64,000 nt of DNA from Campylobacter sp. MIT 12-8780. GTDB lineage: Bacteria; Campylobacterota; Campylobacteria; Campylobacterales; Campylobacteraceae. Below, in pieces: positions 18,300 through 27,936 of the stretch. The position numbers and the translations under genes were made by a program. Under the pieces are notes generated by a model, which did no database searches, was not told the DNA's origin, and saw only the letters and a program-made list of their open reading frames with translations. The stretch is taken from positions 62,001 through 126,000 of the forward strand of contig NZ_QHLL01000002.1 in the NCBI RefSeq assembly GCF_006864535.1. Reading direction: 5' to 3'. The first letter of the stretch is position 1; the number at the start of each line of letters is the position of its first letter.

Positions 18300-18575
18300 C
18301 TATAATCTACCTCTAAATTGATTTGAACTCTTCCATTTTGCTTTATAGTCTTTATCAACAAACATAACTTTAAGCTGCGCGCTTGACTCATTTTTTACCC
18401 AAGTTATGGTTGAACTTGCACTATTTTCGTTGTCTGTATAAAACCACAAAGCGTCGTTTTTGGCTTTATAATCCTTATCTACAACATATACGAGTATATC
18501 AGCTCTATGTTCTGAAGTAACTTCGCAGCATTTTATTTTGGCTGTGCCTGTATTTTTAACGAAAATTTTTGCCAT
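18300..18575 (-). CDS. Small repeat protein resembling DUF6150 (possible 7_1-knotted fold)
   Basis: 91 residues without signal peptide. An internal repeat is obvious: VVDKDYKAK (about 31-39) and FVDKDYKAK (about 72-80), separated by NDALWFYTDNENSAS. The alternating (V/F)-D-x-x-Y-x-A pattern resembles the DUF6150 family as I remember it, whose members of about 90 residues are known or predicted to form a very complex trefoil-series knot. The family match is from memory, not a search. It is cytoplasmic by appearance, with an AAGGAG-type ribosome site. The function of the family is unknown. Confidence 0.6.
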   Translation of the reverse strand: MAKIFVKNTGTAKIKCCEVTSEHRADILVYVVDKDYKAKNDALWFYTDNENSASSTITWVKNESSAQLKVMFVDKDYKAKWKSSNQFRGRL

Positions 18576-18679
18576 TTTTACTCCTTGTTTGGAAAAATTG
18601 ATTTGTAATCATAACAAATTATACTTAAACAATAATAAAATATATTTTATCAATAATTTAAAATTCTATAATAGTTTTT

Positions 18680-19093
18680 ATGAAAGTATATGAAAGAATC
18701 AATGAAATTTTAAAAGCTAAAAAAATCACGAAAAAAGAGCTCGCCCAAAGACTTATAAACCTTGATATGAGAGCAAACAAAACCGGCGAAGTGCCGACTT
18801 TTTCAAGTATTTATGCGTATTTAAATGGCAACATAGACTTAAAAGCTGATATGCTTCCCTTTATTGCTGAGGCTTTAGGAGTGTGCGAGCAAGAGTTTTT
18901 TAGCACTGAAGATGAAAGTGATAAAATCATACAAAAAATTTATGCTAAAGATGAGAGTATGTATAAGTATAAAAAGATTATTGCTTTGCTAGAATACGCT
19001 TCGCCAAAAACGATCAAAGTCTTAGAACAAGCCCTTTTTCAGCATAAAATCAAAACCGATGAATTTAACAAAAATATACAAAAAATTTTTTAA
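18680..19093 (+). CDS. XRE-family helix-turn-helix regulator
   Basis: 137 residues. Residues 5-70 form an HTH_3-like domain (ILKAKKITKKELAQRL, then SSIYAYLNGNIDLKADMLPFIAEAL), giving a Cro/CI-type DNA-binding protein; the C-terminal 60 residues are a helical segment (KTIKVLEQALFQHKIK) that may dimerise. It is divergent from the small repeat protein, so it could control that promoter region, where TATAATAGT (about 18668-18676) sits just before its own start. The target is unknown. Confidence 0.8.
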   Translation: MKVYERINEILKAKKITKKELAQRLINLDMRANKTGEVPTFSSIYAYLNGNIDLKADMLPFIAEALGVCEQEFFSTEDESDKIIQKIYAKDESMYKYKKIIALLEYASPKTIKVLEQALFQHKIKTDEFNKNIQKIF

Positions 19094-19107
19094 ACCCAGC
19101 AAATGAG

Positions 19108-19150
19108 AGGTTTTTATAAACTTGATTTTATATCTAAGTTATAAAAACCT
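19108..19150. terminator. Bidirectional terminator between XRE regulator and zinc protein
   Basis: AGGTTTTTATAA (19108-19119) and TTATAAAAACCT (19139-19150) are perfect inverted repeats of 12 bp around a 19-base loop, placed between two convergent genes. Confidence 0.65.
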
Positions 19151-19163
19151 AAATAACTTGAAT

Positions 19164-19421
19164 TTAAAAATCAAAAAGCTCGCCAAGCCAGCTTTCTTTT
19201 TTCTTTTTATGATAGCTACCATGTTGATAGTTGTTATTGTAGTTTTGATTGTAATTTTGTGGATTGTGATTGTGTTGAGTTTGCGTGCCATTTCGCTCGA
19301 TGATCTTATCAAGCTCCCCACGATCAAGCCAAACCCCACGACACTTAGGGCAGTAATCAATCTCCACACCATTTCTCTCGCTCATAATTAAATCAACGCC
19401 ATTGCATACAGGACAAAGCAT
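19164..19421 (-). CDS. TFIIB-type zinc-ribbon protein
   Basis: 85 residues. Two Cys pairs, CPVC near the N-terminus and CPKC at about 24-27 followed by RGVWLDRGELDKIIE, are the signature of the zf-TFIIB (COG3809-like) family. Then comes an Asn/Gln/His-rich low-complexity segment and a basic, aromatic C-terminus ending ESWLGELFDF. It binds one zinc ion by inference. The cellular role of this family is not established. Confidence 0.85.
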   Translation of the reverse strand: MLCPVCNGVDLIMSERNGVEIDYCPKCRGVWLDRGELDKIIERNGTQTQHNHNPQNYNQNYNNNYQHGSYHKKKKESWLGELFDF

Positions 19422-19449
19422 ATCTACTCCTTGTTTTTTGATAAGTCTT

Positions 19450-19461
19450 AATCTTAAGATT
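19450..19461. promoter_or_regulatory. 12-bp perfect palindrome in the zinc protein / carB divergent region
   Basis: AATCTTAAGATT is self-complementary and lies 29 bases upstream of the zinc-ribbon gene start. It could be an operator for a dimeric regulator, but AT-rich DNA gives such palindromes by chance fairly often. Confidence 0.25.
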
Positions 19462-19532
19462 TTTTGGTAAATGCTATTTAAATTTTTCTTACAAAATATA
19501 CCTTTTTTATTAAAAATATTTGCTTAATTCAG

Positions 19533-19572
19533 TATAATTTTAACCAAAAATAAAAGTTCAAAATGCTATAAT
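19533..19572 (+). promoter_or_regulatory. Two tandem -10 boxes for carB
   Basis: TATAAT occurs at 19533-19538 (CAGTATAATTTT) and again at 19567-19572 (ATGCTATAATTGC), 65 and 31 bases before the carB start. Two start sites would give leaders of different length. The downstream box has the better extended -10 context. Confidence 0.5.
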
Positions 19573-19597
19573 TGCCCTCAAAATTCAAGGAAAAACC

Positions 19598-22500
19598 ATG
19601 CCAAAAAGAAGTGATTTTCATACTATTTTACTTATAGGTAGCGGTCCTATAGTTATAGGGCAGGCTTGTGAGTTTGATTATTCTGGTACTCAGGCAGCTA
19701 AAACGCTTAAGCAGTTAGGATATAAGGTTGTGCTGATTAATTCAAATCCGGCTACTATCATGACTGATCCAGAATTTGCTGATGCTACTTATATAGAGCC
19801 TATTAGCAAAGAAAGTATTTTAAGGATTATCAAAAAAGAAAAAATTGATGCGATTTTGCCTACTATGGGCGGACAGGTGGCTTTAAATGTGGCTATGGAA
19901 CTTTTTGAAAGTGAGGATTTTAAGAAGGACTTTAGCCATGTGAAATTTCTTGGAGCAAAGCCAGAAGCCATTAAAAAGGGCGAGGATAGACAGGTTTTTA
20001 AAGAATGTATGAAAAAAATTGGCATGGATTTACCAAAGTCTATGTATGCTTATGATTATGATGAGGCTTTAAAGGCAGTTGATGATATAGGTTTTCCTTT
20101 GATGATACGCGCTTCTTATACGCTTGGTGGGGCAGGTTCAGGAGTGGTGTATAATTTAGATGAGTTTAAAGAACTTGCCACAGCAGCTTTAGCTCTTAGT
20201 CCAATCCATGAAATTCTCATAGAAGAAAGCTTGCTTGGCTGGAAAGAATATGAGATGGAAGTCATACGCGATAAAAATGATAATTGTATCATAGTGTGTA
20301 GTATAGAAAATTTTGATCCTATGGGCGTGCATACTGGAGATAGTATTACCATAGCTCCAGCCTTAACCTTAACCGATAAAGAATACCAAGTTATGCGAAA
20401 TGCTAGCTTTGCCATTTTAAGAGAAATAGGCGTAGATACAGGCGGCTCAAATGTGCAATTTGCCGTCAATCCAAAAAATGGACGCATGATCGTTATAGAA
20501 ATGAATCCAAGAGTATCTCGCTCTTCAGCTCTTGCAAGCAAGGCTACAGGCTATCCTATAGCAAAAGTAGCTACACTTTTAGCCGTAGGCTTTAGCTTAG
20601 ATGAGATTAAAAATGACATCACAGGAACCCCAGCTAGCTTTGAGCCGGCGATTGATTATATAGTCACAAAAATTCCTCGTTTTGCCTTTGAGAAATTCCC
20701 AAATGCAGACTCAAAGCTTGGCACAGCGATGAAAAGTGTGGGCGAGGTGATGGCTATAGGAAGCACCTTTAAAGAAAGCATACAAAAAGCCCTTTGCTCA
20801 CTTGAAAAAGGATATTTTGGTTTTAATTTTATAAAAGCTGATAAAAATGAGCTTGTTTTTAATATAAGAAATGCTAATGAAAAACGCTTGCTTTACCTAG
20901 CACAAGCTTTTAGAGAGGGCTTTAGTGTGGCTGAAGTTCATGAGCTTTGTAAGATCGATACTTGGTTTTTAGAGCAAATCAAAGAGATAGTGGAGTTTGA
21001 AAAATGCATAGACATGGATATATTAAATGATAAAGCCTTGCTTAGAAAAGCTAAGGCTATGGGCTTTTCTGATAAAATGCTTGCCTTGCTTGTGAATTTA
21101 AAAGATAATTTAGAGCTTTCTCAAAATGATATATATTATGCAAGATTAAGACAAAAGATCAATCTTAATTATAATGAAGTAGATACTTGTGCAGGCGAGT
21201 TTAAAGCCCTTACACCTTATCTTTACTCAAGCACAAGTATCAATGAATTTACTCAAAATAAAAGTGAAACTCTAGCCAAAAAAGACAAAAAAGAAAAAAA
21301 AGTCATGATCATAGGAGGAGGACCTAACCGCATAGGGCAGGGCATTGAGTTTGATTATGCTTGTGTGCATGCTTCTTTTGCCTTAAATGATCTAGGCATT
21401 AAAACCATTATGTATAATTGCAATCCAGAAACAGTAAGCACTGATTATGATACTAGCGATATTTTGTATTTTGAGCCTATTGATTTTGAGCATTTAAGAG
21501 CTGTGGTTGAAAGAGAAAAGCCAGATGGAGTGATAGTGCATTTTGGGGGACAAACCCCTTTAAAATTTGCTAAACGCCTTAGTGCTTTTGGAGCTAAGAT
21601 TATAGGCACTTCAGCAAGAGTGATAGATTTGGCTGAAGATAGAAAGAAATTTGCTGAGTTTTGTGAAAAACTAGGTATAAAACAGCCTAAGAATGCCACT
21701 GCAACAAGTGTTGAAGAAGCTGTGCTTAAGGCAAGCGATATTGCTTATCCGGTTTTAGTTCGCCCAAGCTATGTTTTAGGCGGACGTGCGATGAGAGTGG
21801 TGCATAATGAAGCTGAGCTAAGACTTTACATGCAAGAAGCTGTTGATGTGAGCGATAAAAGCCCGGTTTTAATCGATCAGTTTTTAGATAATGCTACTGA
21901 GCTTGATGTTGATGCGCTTAGTGATGGTAAAGATGTGTATGTGGCTGGTATTATGGAACATATTGAAGAAGCTGGCATTCATAGTGGGGATTCTGCTTGT
22001 TCTTTGCCCCCGCTTAATATCAGTGAAAAAGTGCAAAATGAAATCAGAGAAAAAACCAAAGACATAGCCTTAAATTTAGGCGTTGTGGGCTTGCTTAATA
22101 TACAATTTGCCCTTTTAAATGATGAGCTTTTTATGATAGAGGTTAATCCTAGAGCAAGCAGAACCGTGCCTTTTGTAAGCAAGGCTACAGGCGTGCCTTT
22201 AGCAAAGATAGCCACTAGAATAATGTGGCAAGGCAATTTAAAAGAAGCCTTGAAATTTTATGATAATTTTGCTGTGATTGAGGAAAAAAATGGCATTTTT
22301 GTGCCTAAGGATTTAGGCTTTGTGAGCGTAAAAGAAGCGGTATTTCCTTTTGCTAAACTTAATGGAAGCGATTTGGACTTAGGACCTGAAATGCGTTCAA
22401 CTGGCGAGGTTATGGGTATAAGCAAGGACTTTGCAAATTCTTACGCAAAAAGTCAAATTTCAGCCTTTAACCACCTACCAAAAAAAGGAAATGTGTTTAT

Positions 22501-22885
22501 CTCTTTAAAAGAAGGCGATAAAAAATACGCCAAAAACCTTGCAAAAGCTTATAGTGATCTAGGCTTTAAACTCATAGCCACAGCTGGCACTTGCAAAGAA
22601 ATCCAAAATGCAGGCTTTGAATGCGAGCTAGTCTATAAAATTTCAGAAGGACGCCCAAATGTAGAGGATAAGCTCAAAAACAACGAGATAGCCCTAGTGA
22701 TTAACACCAGCGACGAGCACAGCTTTAAAGATGATACCAAAAAAATAAGAGCAAATATCATTCGCTTTAAAATTCCATATTTTACAAACCTAAGAGGAGC
22801 CCTAGCTGGTGCAAAGTCGATTAAAGCAGTGCAAAATGAAAGCTATTTAGAAGTAAAAAGCTTGCAGGATTATTTAAAAAAATGA
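19598..22885 (+). CDS. carB: Carbamoyl-phosphate synthase large subunit
   Basis: Makes carbamoyl phosphate from bicarbonate, ammonia from CarA and two ATP, for arginine and pyrimidine synthesis. 1095 residues with two homologous ATP-grasp halves: [17 protein letters not shown] at the start of the first and [16 protein letters not shown] (about 570) at the start of the second. Both have the metal-binding [11 protein letters not shown] / [11 protein letters not shown] loops, and an MGS-type allosteric domain closes the protein ([11 protein letters not shown] onward). SD AAGGAAAAA. carA is not adjacent. The stop overlaps the start of a restriction-gene remnant as ATGA. Confidence 0.98.
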   Translation: MPKRSDFHTILLIGSGPIVIGQACEFDYSGTQAAKTLKQLGYKVVLINSNPATIMTDPEFADATYIEPISKESILRIIKKEKIDAILPTMGGQVALNVAMELFESEDFKKDFSHVKFLGAKPEAIKKGEDRQVFKECMKKIGMDLPKSMYAYDYDEALKAVDDIGFPLMIRASYTLGGAGSGVVYNLDEFKELATAALALSPIHEILIEESLLGWKEYEMEVIRDKNDNCIIVCSIENFDPMGVHTGDSITIAPALTLTDKEYQVMRNASFAILREIGVDTGGSNVQFAVNPKNGRMIVIEMNPRVSRSSALASKATGYPIAKVATLLAVGFSLDEIKNDITGTPASFEPAIDYIVTKIPRFAFEKFPNADSKLGTAMKSVGEVMAIGSTFKESIQKALCSLEKGYFGFNFIKADKNELVFNIRNANEKRLLYLAQAFREGFSVAEVHELCKIDTWFLEQIKEIVEFEKCIDMDILNDKALLRKAKAMGFSDKMLALLVNLKDNLELSQNDIYYARLRQKINLNYNEVDTCAGEFKALTPYLYSSTSINEFTQNKSETLAKKDKKEKKVMIIGGGPNRIGQGIEFDYACVHASFALNDLGIKTIMYNCNPETVSTDYDTSDILYFEPIDFEHLRAVVEREKPDGVIVHFGGQTPLKFAKRLSAFGAKIIGTSARVIDLAEDRKKFAEFCEKLGIKQPKNATATSVEEAVLKASDIAYPVLVRPSYVLGGRAMRVVHNEAELRLYMQEAVDVSDKSPVLIDQFLDNATELDVDALSDGKDVYVAGIMEHIEEAGIHSGDSACSLPPLNISEKVQNEIREKTKDIALNLGVVGLLNIQFALLNDELFMIEVNPRASRTVPFVSKATGVPLAKIATRIMWQGNLKEALKFYDNFAVIEEKNGIFVPKDLGFVSVKEAVFPFAKLNGSDLDLGPEMRSTGEVMGISKDFANSYAKSQISAFNHLPKKGNVFISLKEGDKKYAKNLAKAYSDLGFKLIATAGTCKEIQNAGFECELVYKISEGRPNVEDKLKNNEIALVINTSDEHSFKDDTKKIRANIIRFKIPYFTNLRGALAGAKSIKAVQNESYLEVKSLQDYLKK

Positions 22886-23025
22886 AAAATAACTTAGATT
22901 TTAAGCAATTTTTAGCCACCTTAAAGCCTAGTAATAAAAATTTAGCCTTTTATGTTGATTGGCAAAAGTGCTTAAAAATTAAGATAGAATTAATAAGCAA
23001 TAATTTTTGTAAATTTATATTATAA
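22882..23025 (+). pseudogene. N-terminal remnant of a DpnII-type restriction endonuclease gene
   Basis: A 47-codon frame starts as ATGA on the carB stop. Its beginning, [18 protein letters not shown], then NLAFYVDWQKC, resembles from memory the N-terminus of DpnII/MboI-type endonucleases (FxxWLxxM...YYxDFxKV). After WQKCLK the family resemblance breaks down (IKIELISNNFCKF) and the frame stops. I read it as the stump left after an internal deletion removed most of a restriction gene. It could instead be a very short expressed protein. There is no matching methyltransferase in the window. Confidence 0.45.
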
Positions 23026-23026
23026 T
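23021..23026 (+). promoter_or_regulatory. -10 box of the heptose operon (TATAAT)
   Basis: TATATTATAATGAG ends 8 bases before the gmhB ATG. Transcription would start at or next to the start codon, which suggests a leaderless or nearly leaderless message. Confidence 0.55.
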
Positions 23027-23034
23027 GAGAAACG

Positions 23035-23571
23035 ATGAAAACAAAGGCTTTATTTTTAGATCGTGATGGTGTGATTAATATTGATAAAAAATATGTGTAT
23101 AAACAAGAAGATTTTGAGTTTTGCGAAGGGATTTTTCCTTTGTGTGAATTTTTTATACAAGAAGGCTTTAAAATCTTTGTGATCACGAATCAATCAGGCA
23201 TCGCAAGGGGCTATTACACTGAAGCTGATTTTGCAAAGTTAAGCCAATTTATGTGTGAAAGTTTTAAAAAACAAGGCATACAAATCACTAAAATATATCA
23301 TTGTCCGCACCTAGAAAATTGTGAGTGCAGAAAACCAAAGCCGGGTATGCTTTTAAAAGCCCAGCTTGAATTTGACATCAATATGCAAGATTCAGTTTTT
23401 ATAGGCGATAATTTAAGCGATATGCAAGCAGGTTTAGCCGCAAAAATCGGCACCTTAGTGCTTTTAAGTGAAGATAAAAACATAAATAATGAACCAACAA
23501 AAGAGTATTTTGAAATTTGCAAAAACTTAAATTTGGCTTTGGTATTTTTAAAAAAGAAATTGAAAGGATAA
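23035..23571 (+). CDS. gmhB: D-glycero-beta-D-manno-heptose 1,7-bisphosphate 7-phosphatase
   Basis: HAD-superfamily phosphatase of 178 residues for ADP-heptose synthesis, the precursor of the LOS inner core. The nucleophile and acid/base are Asp9 and Asp11 in FLDRDGVIN; motif II is ITNQSGIARG; the structural zinc ligands are CPHLENCECRKPKPGM; motif IV is FIGDNLSDMQA. No Shine-Dalgarno lies between the -10 and the ATG. It is the first gene of gmhB-hldD-hldE-gmhA, which has one base between gmhB and hldD. Confidence 0.95.
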   Translation: MKTKALFLDRDGVINIDKKYVYKQEDFEFCEGIFPLCEFFIQEGFKIFVITNQSGIARGYYTEADFAKLSQFMCESFKKQGIQITKIYHCPHLENCECRKPKPGMLLKAQLEFDINMQDSVFIGDNLSDMQAGLAAKIGTLVLLSEDKNINNEPTKEYFEICKNLNLALVFLKKKLKG

Positions 23572-23572
23572 A

Positions 23573-24529
23573 ATGAAGATAGTTATCACAGGAGGAGCTG
23601 GATTTATAGGCTCGCAACTTGCTTTAGCCTTGCAAGATAAACATGAAATTTTAGTGATTGATAAGATGAGAAATGAGGAAAAATTTAGCAATGGAAACCT
23701 CAAAAGTCTAGGGCATTTTAAAAACCTACTTGGCTTTAAAGGTGAGCTTTTTGTGGGCGATATAAATGAGCCTTGCGTTTTTGAAAAGATTGAGGATTTT
23801 AAAGCCGAAGTGATCTTTCATCAAGCAGCCATTTCAGATACTACAGCAGACGATGAAAGTCTTATTTTACGCACAAACTTAAACAGCTTTAAAAACTTTA
23901 TAGACTTAAGCATAAAGCTTAAAGCAAGACTTATTTACGCAAGTTCAGCTTCAGTGTATGGGGACGCAGTTAGTCCGCAAATCGTAGGAAAAGATGAGAT
24001 GCCTAAAAATCCTTATGCTTTTTCAAAACTTATGATGGATCATTTGGCTTTTAAATACAGCCAAAAGCTTGATATAGTAGGGCTTAGATATTTTAATGTT
24101 TATGGTAAGGGTGAGTTTTTCAAGGGCAAAACAGCGTCGATGATCTTGCAATTTGGCTTGCAAATTTTAAGCGGACAAAATCCGCGTTTGTTTGAGGGAA
24201 GTGAAAAAATTTTTAGGGATTTTGTGTATATTAAAGATGTGATAAATGCGAATTTAAAGGCTTTAGAAGCAAAAAGCGGGGTGTATAATGTGGCAACTTC
24301 CATTCCAAGAAGCTTTCAAGATATCGTTGATATTTTACAAATTGAGCTTGGCACAACTTTGCCTTGCGAATATATCAAAAATCCTTACGCAAAGGCTTAT
24401 CAGTTTCACACTCAGGCTGATTTGAGTAATTGGGGCGGGTTGTATGAGCCTAAGTTTAGCTTAGAAGAGGGCATTAAGGACTATATAAGCGAAATTAAAC
24501 GCATTCATGAAAAGGAAGTAAATGCTTGA
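23573..24529 (+). CDS. hldD: ADP-L-glycero-D-manno-heptose 6-epimerase
   Basis: Extended short-chain dehydrogenase, 318 residues, that epimerises ADP-D,D-heptose to ADP-L,D-heptose with bound NADP. The nucleotide motif is [12 protein letters not shown] (5-16), the catalytic Tyr/Lys lie in NPYAFSK, and SSASVYGD carries the catalytic Ser. SD AAAGGATAAAATG. It overlaps hldE by 8 bases, so translation is coupled. It is shorter than some homologues only in loop regions. Confidence 0.95.
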   Translation: MKIVITGGAGFIGSQLALALQDKHEILVIDKMRNEEKFSNGNLKSLGHFKNLLGFKGELFVGDINEPCVFEKIEDFKAEVIFHQAAISDTTADDESLILRTNLNSFKNFIDLSIKLKARLIYASSASVYGDAVSPQIVGKDEMPKNPYAFSKLMMDHLAFKYSQKLDIVGLRYFNVYGKGEFFKGKTASMILQFGLQILSGQNPRLFEGSEKIFRDFVYIKDVINANLKALEAKSGVYNVATSIPRSFQDIVDILQIELGTTLPCEYIKNPYAKAYQFHTQADLSNWGGLYEPKFSLEEGIKDYISEIKRIHEKEVNA

Positions 24530-25910
24530 TTTTCTAGCTGATAAAAGCCCTAAAATCCTTGTTGTTGGGGATTTGATGGTGGATAATTATATTTGGTGTG
24601 ATTGTGAGCGTGTAAGTCCTGAAGCCCCTGTTTTAGTGATGAAATCAAAAAGCCAGGATAAAAGGCTTGGCGGAGCAGCAAATGTTTATGCGAATTTAAA
24701 GGCTTTAAATGCTAATGTCAAGGCTTTAAGCGTAGTGGGCGATGATGAGGCTGGGGAATTTCTAAAGACAAGGATTGATGGGGTTTTACTCACTCAAAAA
24801 GGACGCAAAACTTCGCTCAAAAACCGCATTATTTCTCACTCTCAACAGGTTTTACGCCTTGATGATGAAAGCACTGAGTATATCAGTTTAGAAGATGAGT
24901 TGATCGCTGAGTTTGAAGCATGTGTTAAAGAGTATCAAAGCGTGGTTTTAAGTGATTATGGAAAGGGTGTTTTAAGTCCTAAGGTAACAAGGGCGCTCAT
25001 TAGAAAAGCAAACGAGTTAAACATACCCATACTCATCGATCCAAAGGGGAGTGATTACTCAAAATATACAGGGGCAACCTTACTTACTCCAAATAAAAAA
25101 GAAGCCTTAGAAGCCCTTAAAATGAGCGATTTAGATGGGGATAATCTTAAAAAAGGTATTAAAGAGCTTAAAGAAAAGTTTCAGCTTGAATACTCACTCA
25201 TTACCCTTTCAGAAGCTGGTATAGCTGTGTTTGATGATGATTTGCATATCATTGAGGCTACGGCAAGAGAGGTTTTTGATGTAACAGGGGCTGGAGATAG
25301 CGTCATAGCCATGCTTGCTTTTTGTTTTGCTTTGAAAGTGCCTCTTATAAAAGCTTGCGAGTTGGCAAACGCTGCAGCTGCTGTTGTGGTAAGCAAGGTA
25401 GGAAGTGTGAGTGTGAGTTTTGAGGAGATTAAAAACTACGGCAAAACAAGCTTTGAAGCTAAGATTATCACAAAAAATGCCCTTGCTAAAAGACTTGCCC
25501 ATCTTGGCAAAAAGGTGGTTTTTACCAATGGTTGTTTTGATATTTTGCATTTTGGACATATCAAATACCTTGAAAAAGCAAGAAATTTAGGCGATTTGCT
25601 CGTGGTGGGGTTAAACTCAGATGCTAGTGTAAAGCGTTTAAAAGGTAAAACGCGTCCTGTAAATAGCCAGTTTCAAAGAGCGGCTTTGCTTGCAGCACTT
25701 TATTTTGTGGATTTTGTCGTGATTTTTGATGAGGATACGCCTTATGAGTTGATTCAAGCTTTAAAGCCAGATATTTTGGTTAAAGGGGCTGATTATGAGG
25801 GCAAAGAAGTTGTCGGGGCTGATTTGGTTGAAAGAGTTGAGCTTATAGCCTTTGAAGAGGGCTTTAGCACGAGTTTGATTATAGATAAAATAAAGGAGAA
25901 TAAATGCTAA
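24522..25910 (+). CDS. hldE: Bifunctional heptose-7-phosphate kinase / heptose-1-phosphate adenylyltransferase
   Basis: 462 residues with two fused domains. Residues 1 to about 310 are a ribokinase-type kinase ([10 protein letters not shown] near the start and VTGAGDSV with the catalytic Asp). Residues about 328-462 are a cytidylyltransferase-fold adenylyltransferase with [16 protein letters not shown] carrying the HxGH motif. The first domain phosphorylates heptose 7-phosphate at C1; the second, after GmhB action, adds AMP. The 3' end overlaps gmhA by 7 bases. Confidence 0.96.
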   Translation: MLDFLADKSPKILVVGDLMVDNYIWCDCERVSPEAPVLVMKSKSQDKRLGGAANVYANLKALNANVKALSVVGDDEAGEFLKTRIDGVLLTQKGRKTSLKNRIISHSQQVLRLDDESTEYISLEDELIAEFEACVKEYQSVVLSDYGKGVLSPKVTRALIRKANELNIPILIDPKGSDYSKYTGATLLTPNKKEALEALKMSDLDGDNLKKGIKELKEKFQLEYSLITLSEAGIAVFDDDLHIIEATAREVFDVTGAGDSVIAMLAFCFALKVPLIKACELANAAAAVVVSKVGSVSVSFEEIKNYGKTSFEAKIITKNALAKRLAHLGKKVVFTNGCFDILHFGHIKYLEKARNLGDLLVVGLNSDASVKRLKGKTRPVNSQFQRAALLAALYFVDFVVIFDEDTPYELIQALKPDILVKGADYEGKEVVGADLVERVELIAFEEGFSTSLIIDKIKENKC

Positions 25911-26464
25911 GTATCATAGAAAAAGAGTTTGAAGAACATCAAAAAACCCTTGAGGCAAGTAAGCTTTTAAAGGAGCAAATCGCAAAAATTTCGAGTATGC
26001 TTATCACTTGCCTTAAAAATGGCGGAAAAGTGCTAATTTGTGGCAATGGAGGTTCAGCAGCAGACGCTCAACACTTCGCAGCTGAATTAAGCGGGCGTTA
26101 TAAAAAAGAGCGCAAAGCTTTAACAGGCATAGCTTTGACAACTGATACATCAGCTCTTAGTGCTATAGGCAATGATTATGGTTTTGAGTTTGTGTTTTCA
26201 AGACAGGTTGAGGCTTTGGGGCGAGAAGAAGACATTTTAATAGGCATTTCAACTAGTGGAAAAAGCCCTAATGTGCTTGAAGCTTTTCAAAAAGCAAAAA
26301 GCTTAAATATGCACTGCATAGGACTTAGTGGCAAGGGTGGAGGAGCTATGAATGAGCTTTGCGAGCTTAATTTAGTCGTTCCAAGCGATGATACAGCAAG
26401 GATTCAAGAAATGCATATCTTAAGCATACATGCTATTTGTCAGCTTATCGATGAGGCGTTTTGA
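25904..26464 (+). CDS. gmhA: Sedoheptulose-7-phosphate isomerase
   Basis: First enzyme of ADP-heptose synthesis. A single SIS domain of 186 residues with [17 protein letters not shown] (about 47-63), the acidic and His ligands of Gmh[11 protein letters not shown] and the C-terminal [26 protein letters not shown] inside the end of hldE. With gmhB, hldD and hldE in one operon, the whole route from sedoheptulose 7-phosphate is present here. Confidence 0.95.
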   Translation: MLSIIEKEFEEHQKTLEASKLLKEQIAKISSMLITCLKNGGKVLICGNGGSAADAQHFAAELSGRYKKERKALTGIALTTDTSALSAIGNDYGFEFVFSRQVEALGREEDILIGISTSGKSPNVLEAFQKAKSLNMHCIGLSGKGGGAMNELCELNLVVPSDDTARIQEMHILSIHAICQLIDEAF

Positions 26465-26508
26465 AAGAAGAGCTAAAAATTTAAAGAGTGTTTTAAAAAG
26501 GAGCAAAG

Positions 26509-26901
26509 ATGAAAAAATACATTTTTTTGATAGTGTGTGTATTTTTGGGTGCGTGCGCGTTTAAAAATAGTCCAAAATACATTAGCGAGGATTATTTTAA
26601 GGCGGTGCAAGAAGATGATTTTCGCAGGATAAAGTCCTATGTATATGTGCCAGCAAGCGTTCAAAGCGAGTTAAGCACTAAAGAAATCGATGAAAAGCTT
26701 AATGAAAGATTAAGCAAGCTTAAAGAAAAGCTCGCTCAACACGGCGGCGTTAAAGAAGTTAAAATCATTGATAAAAAAGAGCTAAATAGCGAGCTTACAG
26801 AGCTTCAAATCGAGCTTATTTATAACGATAAAAGCATAGACGATGAACGTTTAAATGCCGTGAAAATCGATGGAGTTTGGAAGATTATCTTTACTCTTTA
26901 A
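26509..26901 (+). CDS. Small periplasmic lipoprotein (NTF2-like, DUF4878 type)
   Basis: 130 residues with a type II signal peptide: KK, hydrophobic core IFLIVCVFLG, lipobox LGAC with the lipidated Cys16. The mature part (YISEDYFKAVQEDDFRRIKSY..., ending VKIDGVWKIIF) looks like the cystatin/NTF2-like DUF4878 domain, where a short helix pair packs on a curved sheet. SD AAAGGAG. It converges on waaF with an 11-base overlap of the 3' ends. No specific function is known. Confidence 0.8.
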   Translation: MKKYIFLIVCVFLGACAFKNSPKYISEDYFKAVQEDDFRRIKSYVYVPASVQSELSTKEIDEKLNERLSKLKEKLAQHGGVKEVKIIDKKELNSELTELQIELIYNDKSIDDERLNAVKIDGVWKIIFTL

Positions 26902-27883
26902 GCAAGCTTTTTGCTTCTTTGATGACAAGTTCAGGCTTTAGCTCTTGCATGCAAGCGTGGTGCTTTAAGGGGCACACTCGTTTCATGCAAGGCATACAGG
27001 CTAGATTTAAATGCACAAGCCTTGCGTTTTCATTATGCCAAGGCGAAGTTTGAGTGAATTTTGTAGGTCCAAACACCGCTATAGTAGGCGTTTTATATAC
27101 AGCTGCTACATGCATAGCACCGCTGTCGTTACTGATGAAAAGATCAAGGCTAGAAATAAGCTCGCAAAGCTCTTTTATACTTGTTTTAGCACATAAATTT
27201 AAAGCTTTTATGCCATTTTTTTGAAGCAAAAGCTCGATTTTGTCGCAAAGTTCTTGTTCGCTTGCTACGCCAAAGATAAGAATTTCATGACTTTTGCTAA
27301 ACTCAAGAGCAACTTTTGCAAAATACTCTTCATTCCAGCGTTTGGCACTGCCGTATTTTGCCCCAGCATTTATACCTAAAAATTTCTTGTTCATATCAAG
27401 TTTAAAATGCTCGCAAAGCTTTTTTTGTTCGTTTTTGGTTAAGTCTTTATAGGCTTTTATGGGTAAAAAGAGTTCATCTTGCACTGCTTCTTTAAGCTTG
27501 AGTGAGTTTTTGACAAATTCAAGGTATTTTAGCACTTGATGAGCGTTTTTGTTGTGCTTTTTATCAAAGATAAATTTATGCCTTGAATGCAGTAAAAAAA
27601 GCATAATTTTAGCTGAAAATGCTCCTCTAAAAGAAAAGGCGTAATCAACCCTACCCAAAATTTTAGTAAGTTTATAAAAATTTAAATATCTTGATTTTTT
27701 ATCTTCTATAAAAATTCGTGTATTTTCACATTCTTTAAAAAGCTCGCACGCCACAAAAGAGCCATGAAGTATAAACTCAGCTTTTTTATCAAGCTTTGTA
27801 AAATATTCAAACACAAGCTTTAAAGCCGCACTTGCCATAACAGCATCGCCAAGCCAAGTTGGAAGGTGGATAAAAATTTTCAA
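26891..27883 (-). CDS. waaF: ADP-heptose:LPS heptosyltransferase II
   Basis: GT9-family enzyme of 330 residues that adds the second heptose to the LOS inner core. N-terminal acceptor domain begins HLPTWLGDAVMASAALK; the C-terminal donor site is GINAGAKYGSAKRWN and DLFISNDSGAMHVAA, followed by the GT9 FGPT signature. The waaC and htrB genes that accompany waaF in the C. jejuni LOS locus are not in this window. It has its own -10 box directly upstream. Confidence 0.93.
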   Translation of the reverse strand: MKIFIHLPTWLGDAVMASAALKLVFEYFTKLDKKAEFILHGSFVACELFKECENTRIFIEDKKSRYLNFYKLTKILGRVDYAFSFRGAFSAKIMLFLLHSRHKFIFDKKHNKNAHQVLKYLEFVKNSLKLKEAVQDELFLPIKAYKDLTKNEQKKLCEHFKLDMNKKFLGINAGAKYGSAKRWNEEYFAKVALEFSKSHEILIFGVASEQELCDKIELLLQKNGIKALNLCAKTSIKELCELISSLDLFISNDSGAMHVAAVYKTPTIAVFGPTKFTQTSPWHNENARLVHLNLACMPCMKRVCPLKHHACMQELKPELVIKEAKSLLKE

Positions 27884-27911
27884 GCTTTGCCTTTTTGTTA
27901 AATTTGAAAAA

Positions 27912-27917
27912 TTATAG
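27912..27917 (-). promoter_or_regulatory. -10 box for waaF
   Basis: Read on the minus strand, CTGCTATAATTTTTC lies 28 bases before the waaF ATG, in the 53-base gap after the preceding glycosyltransferase gene. waaF can therefore be transcribed independently of the phase-variable gene upstream. Confidence 0.5.
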
Positions 27918-27936
27918 CAGATATTGGCTGAAAAAG

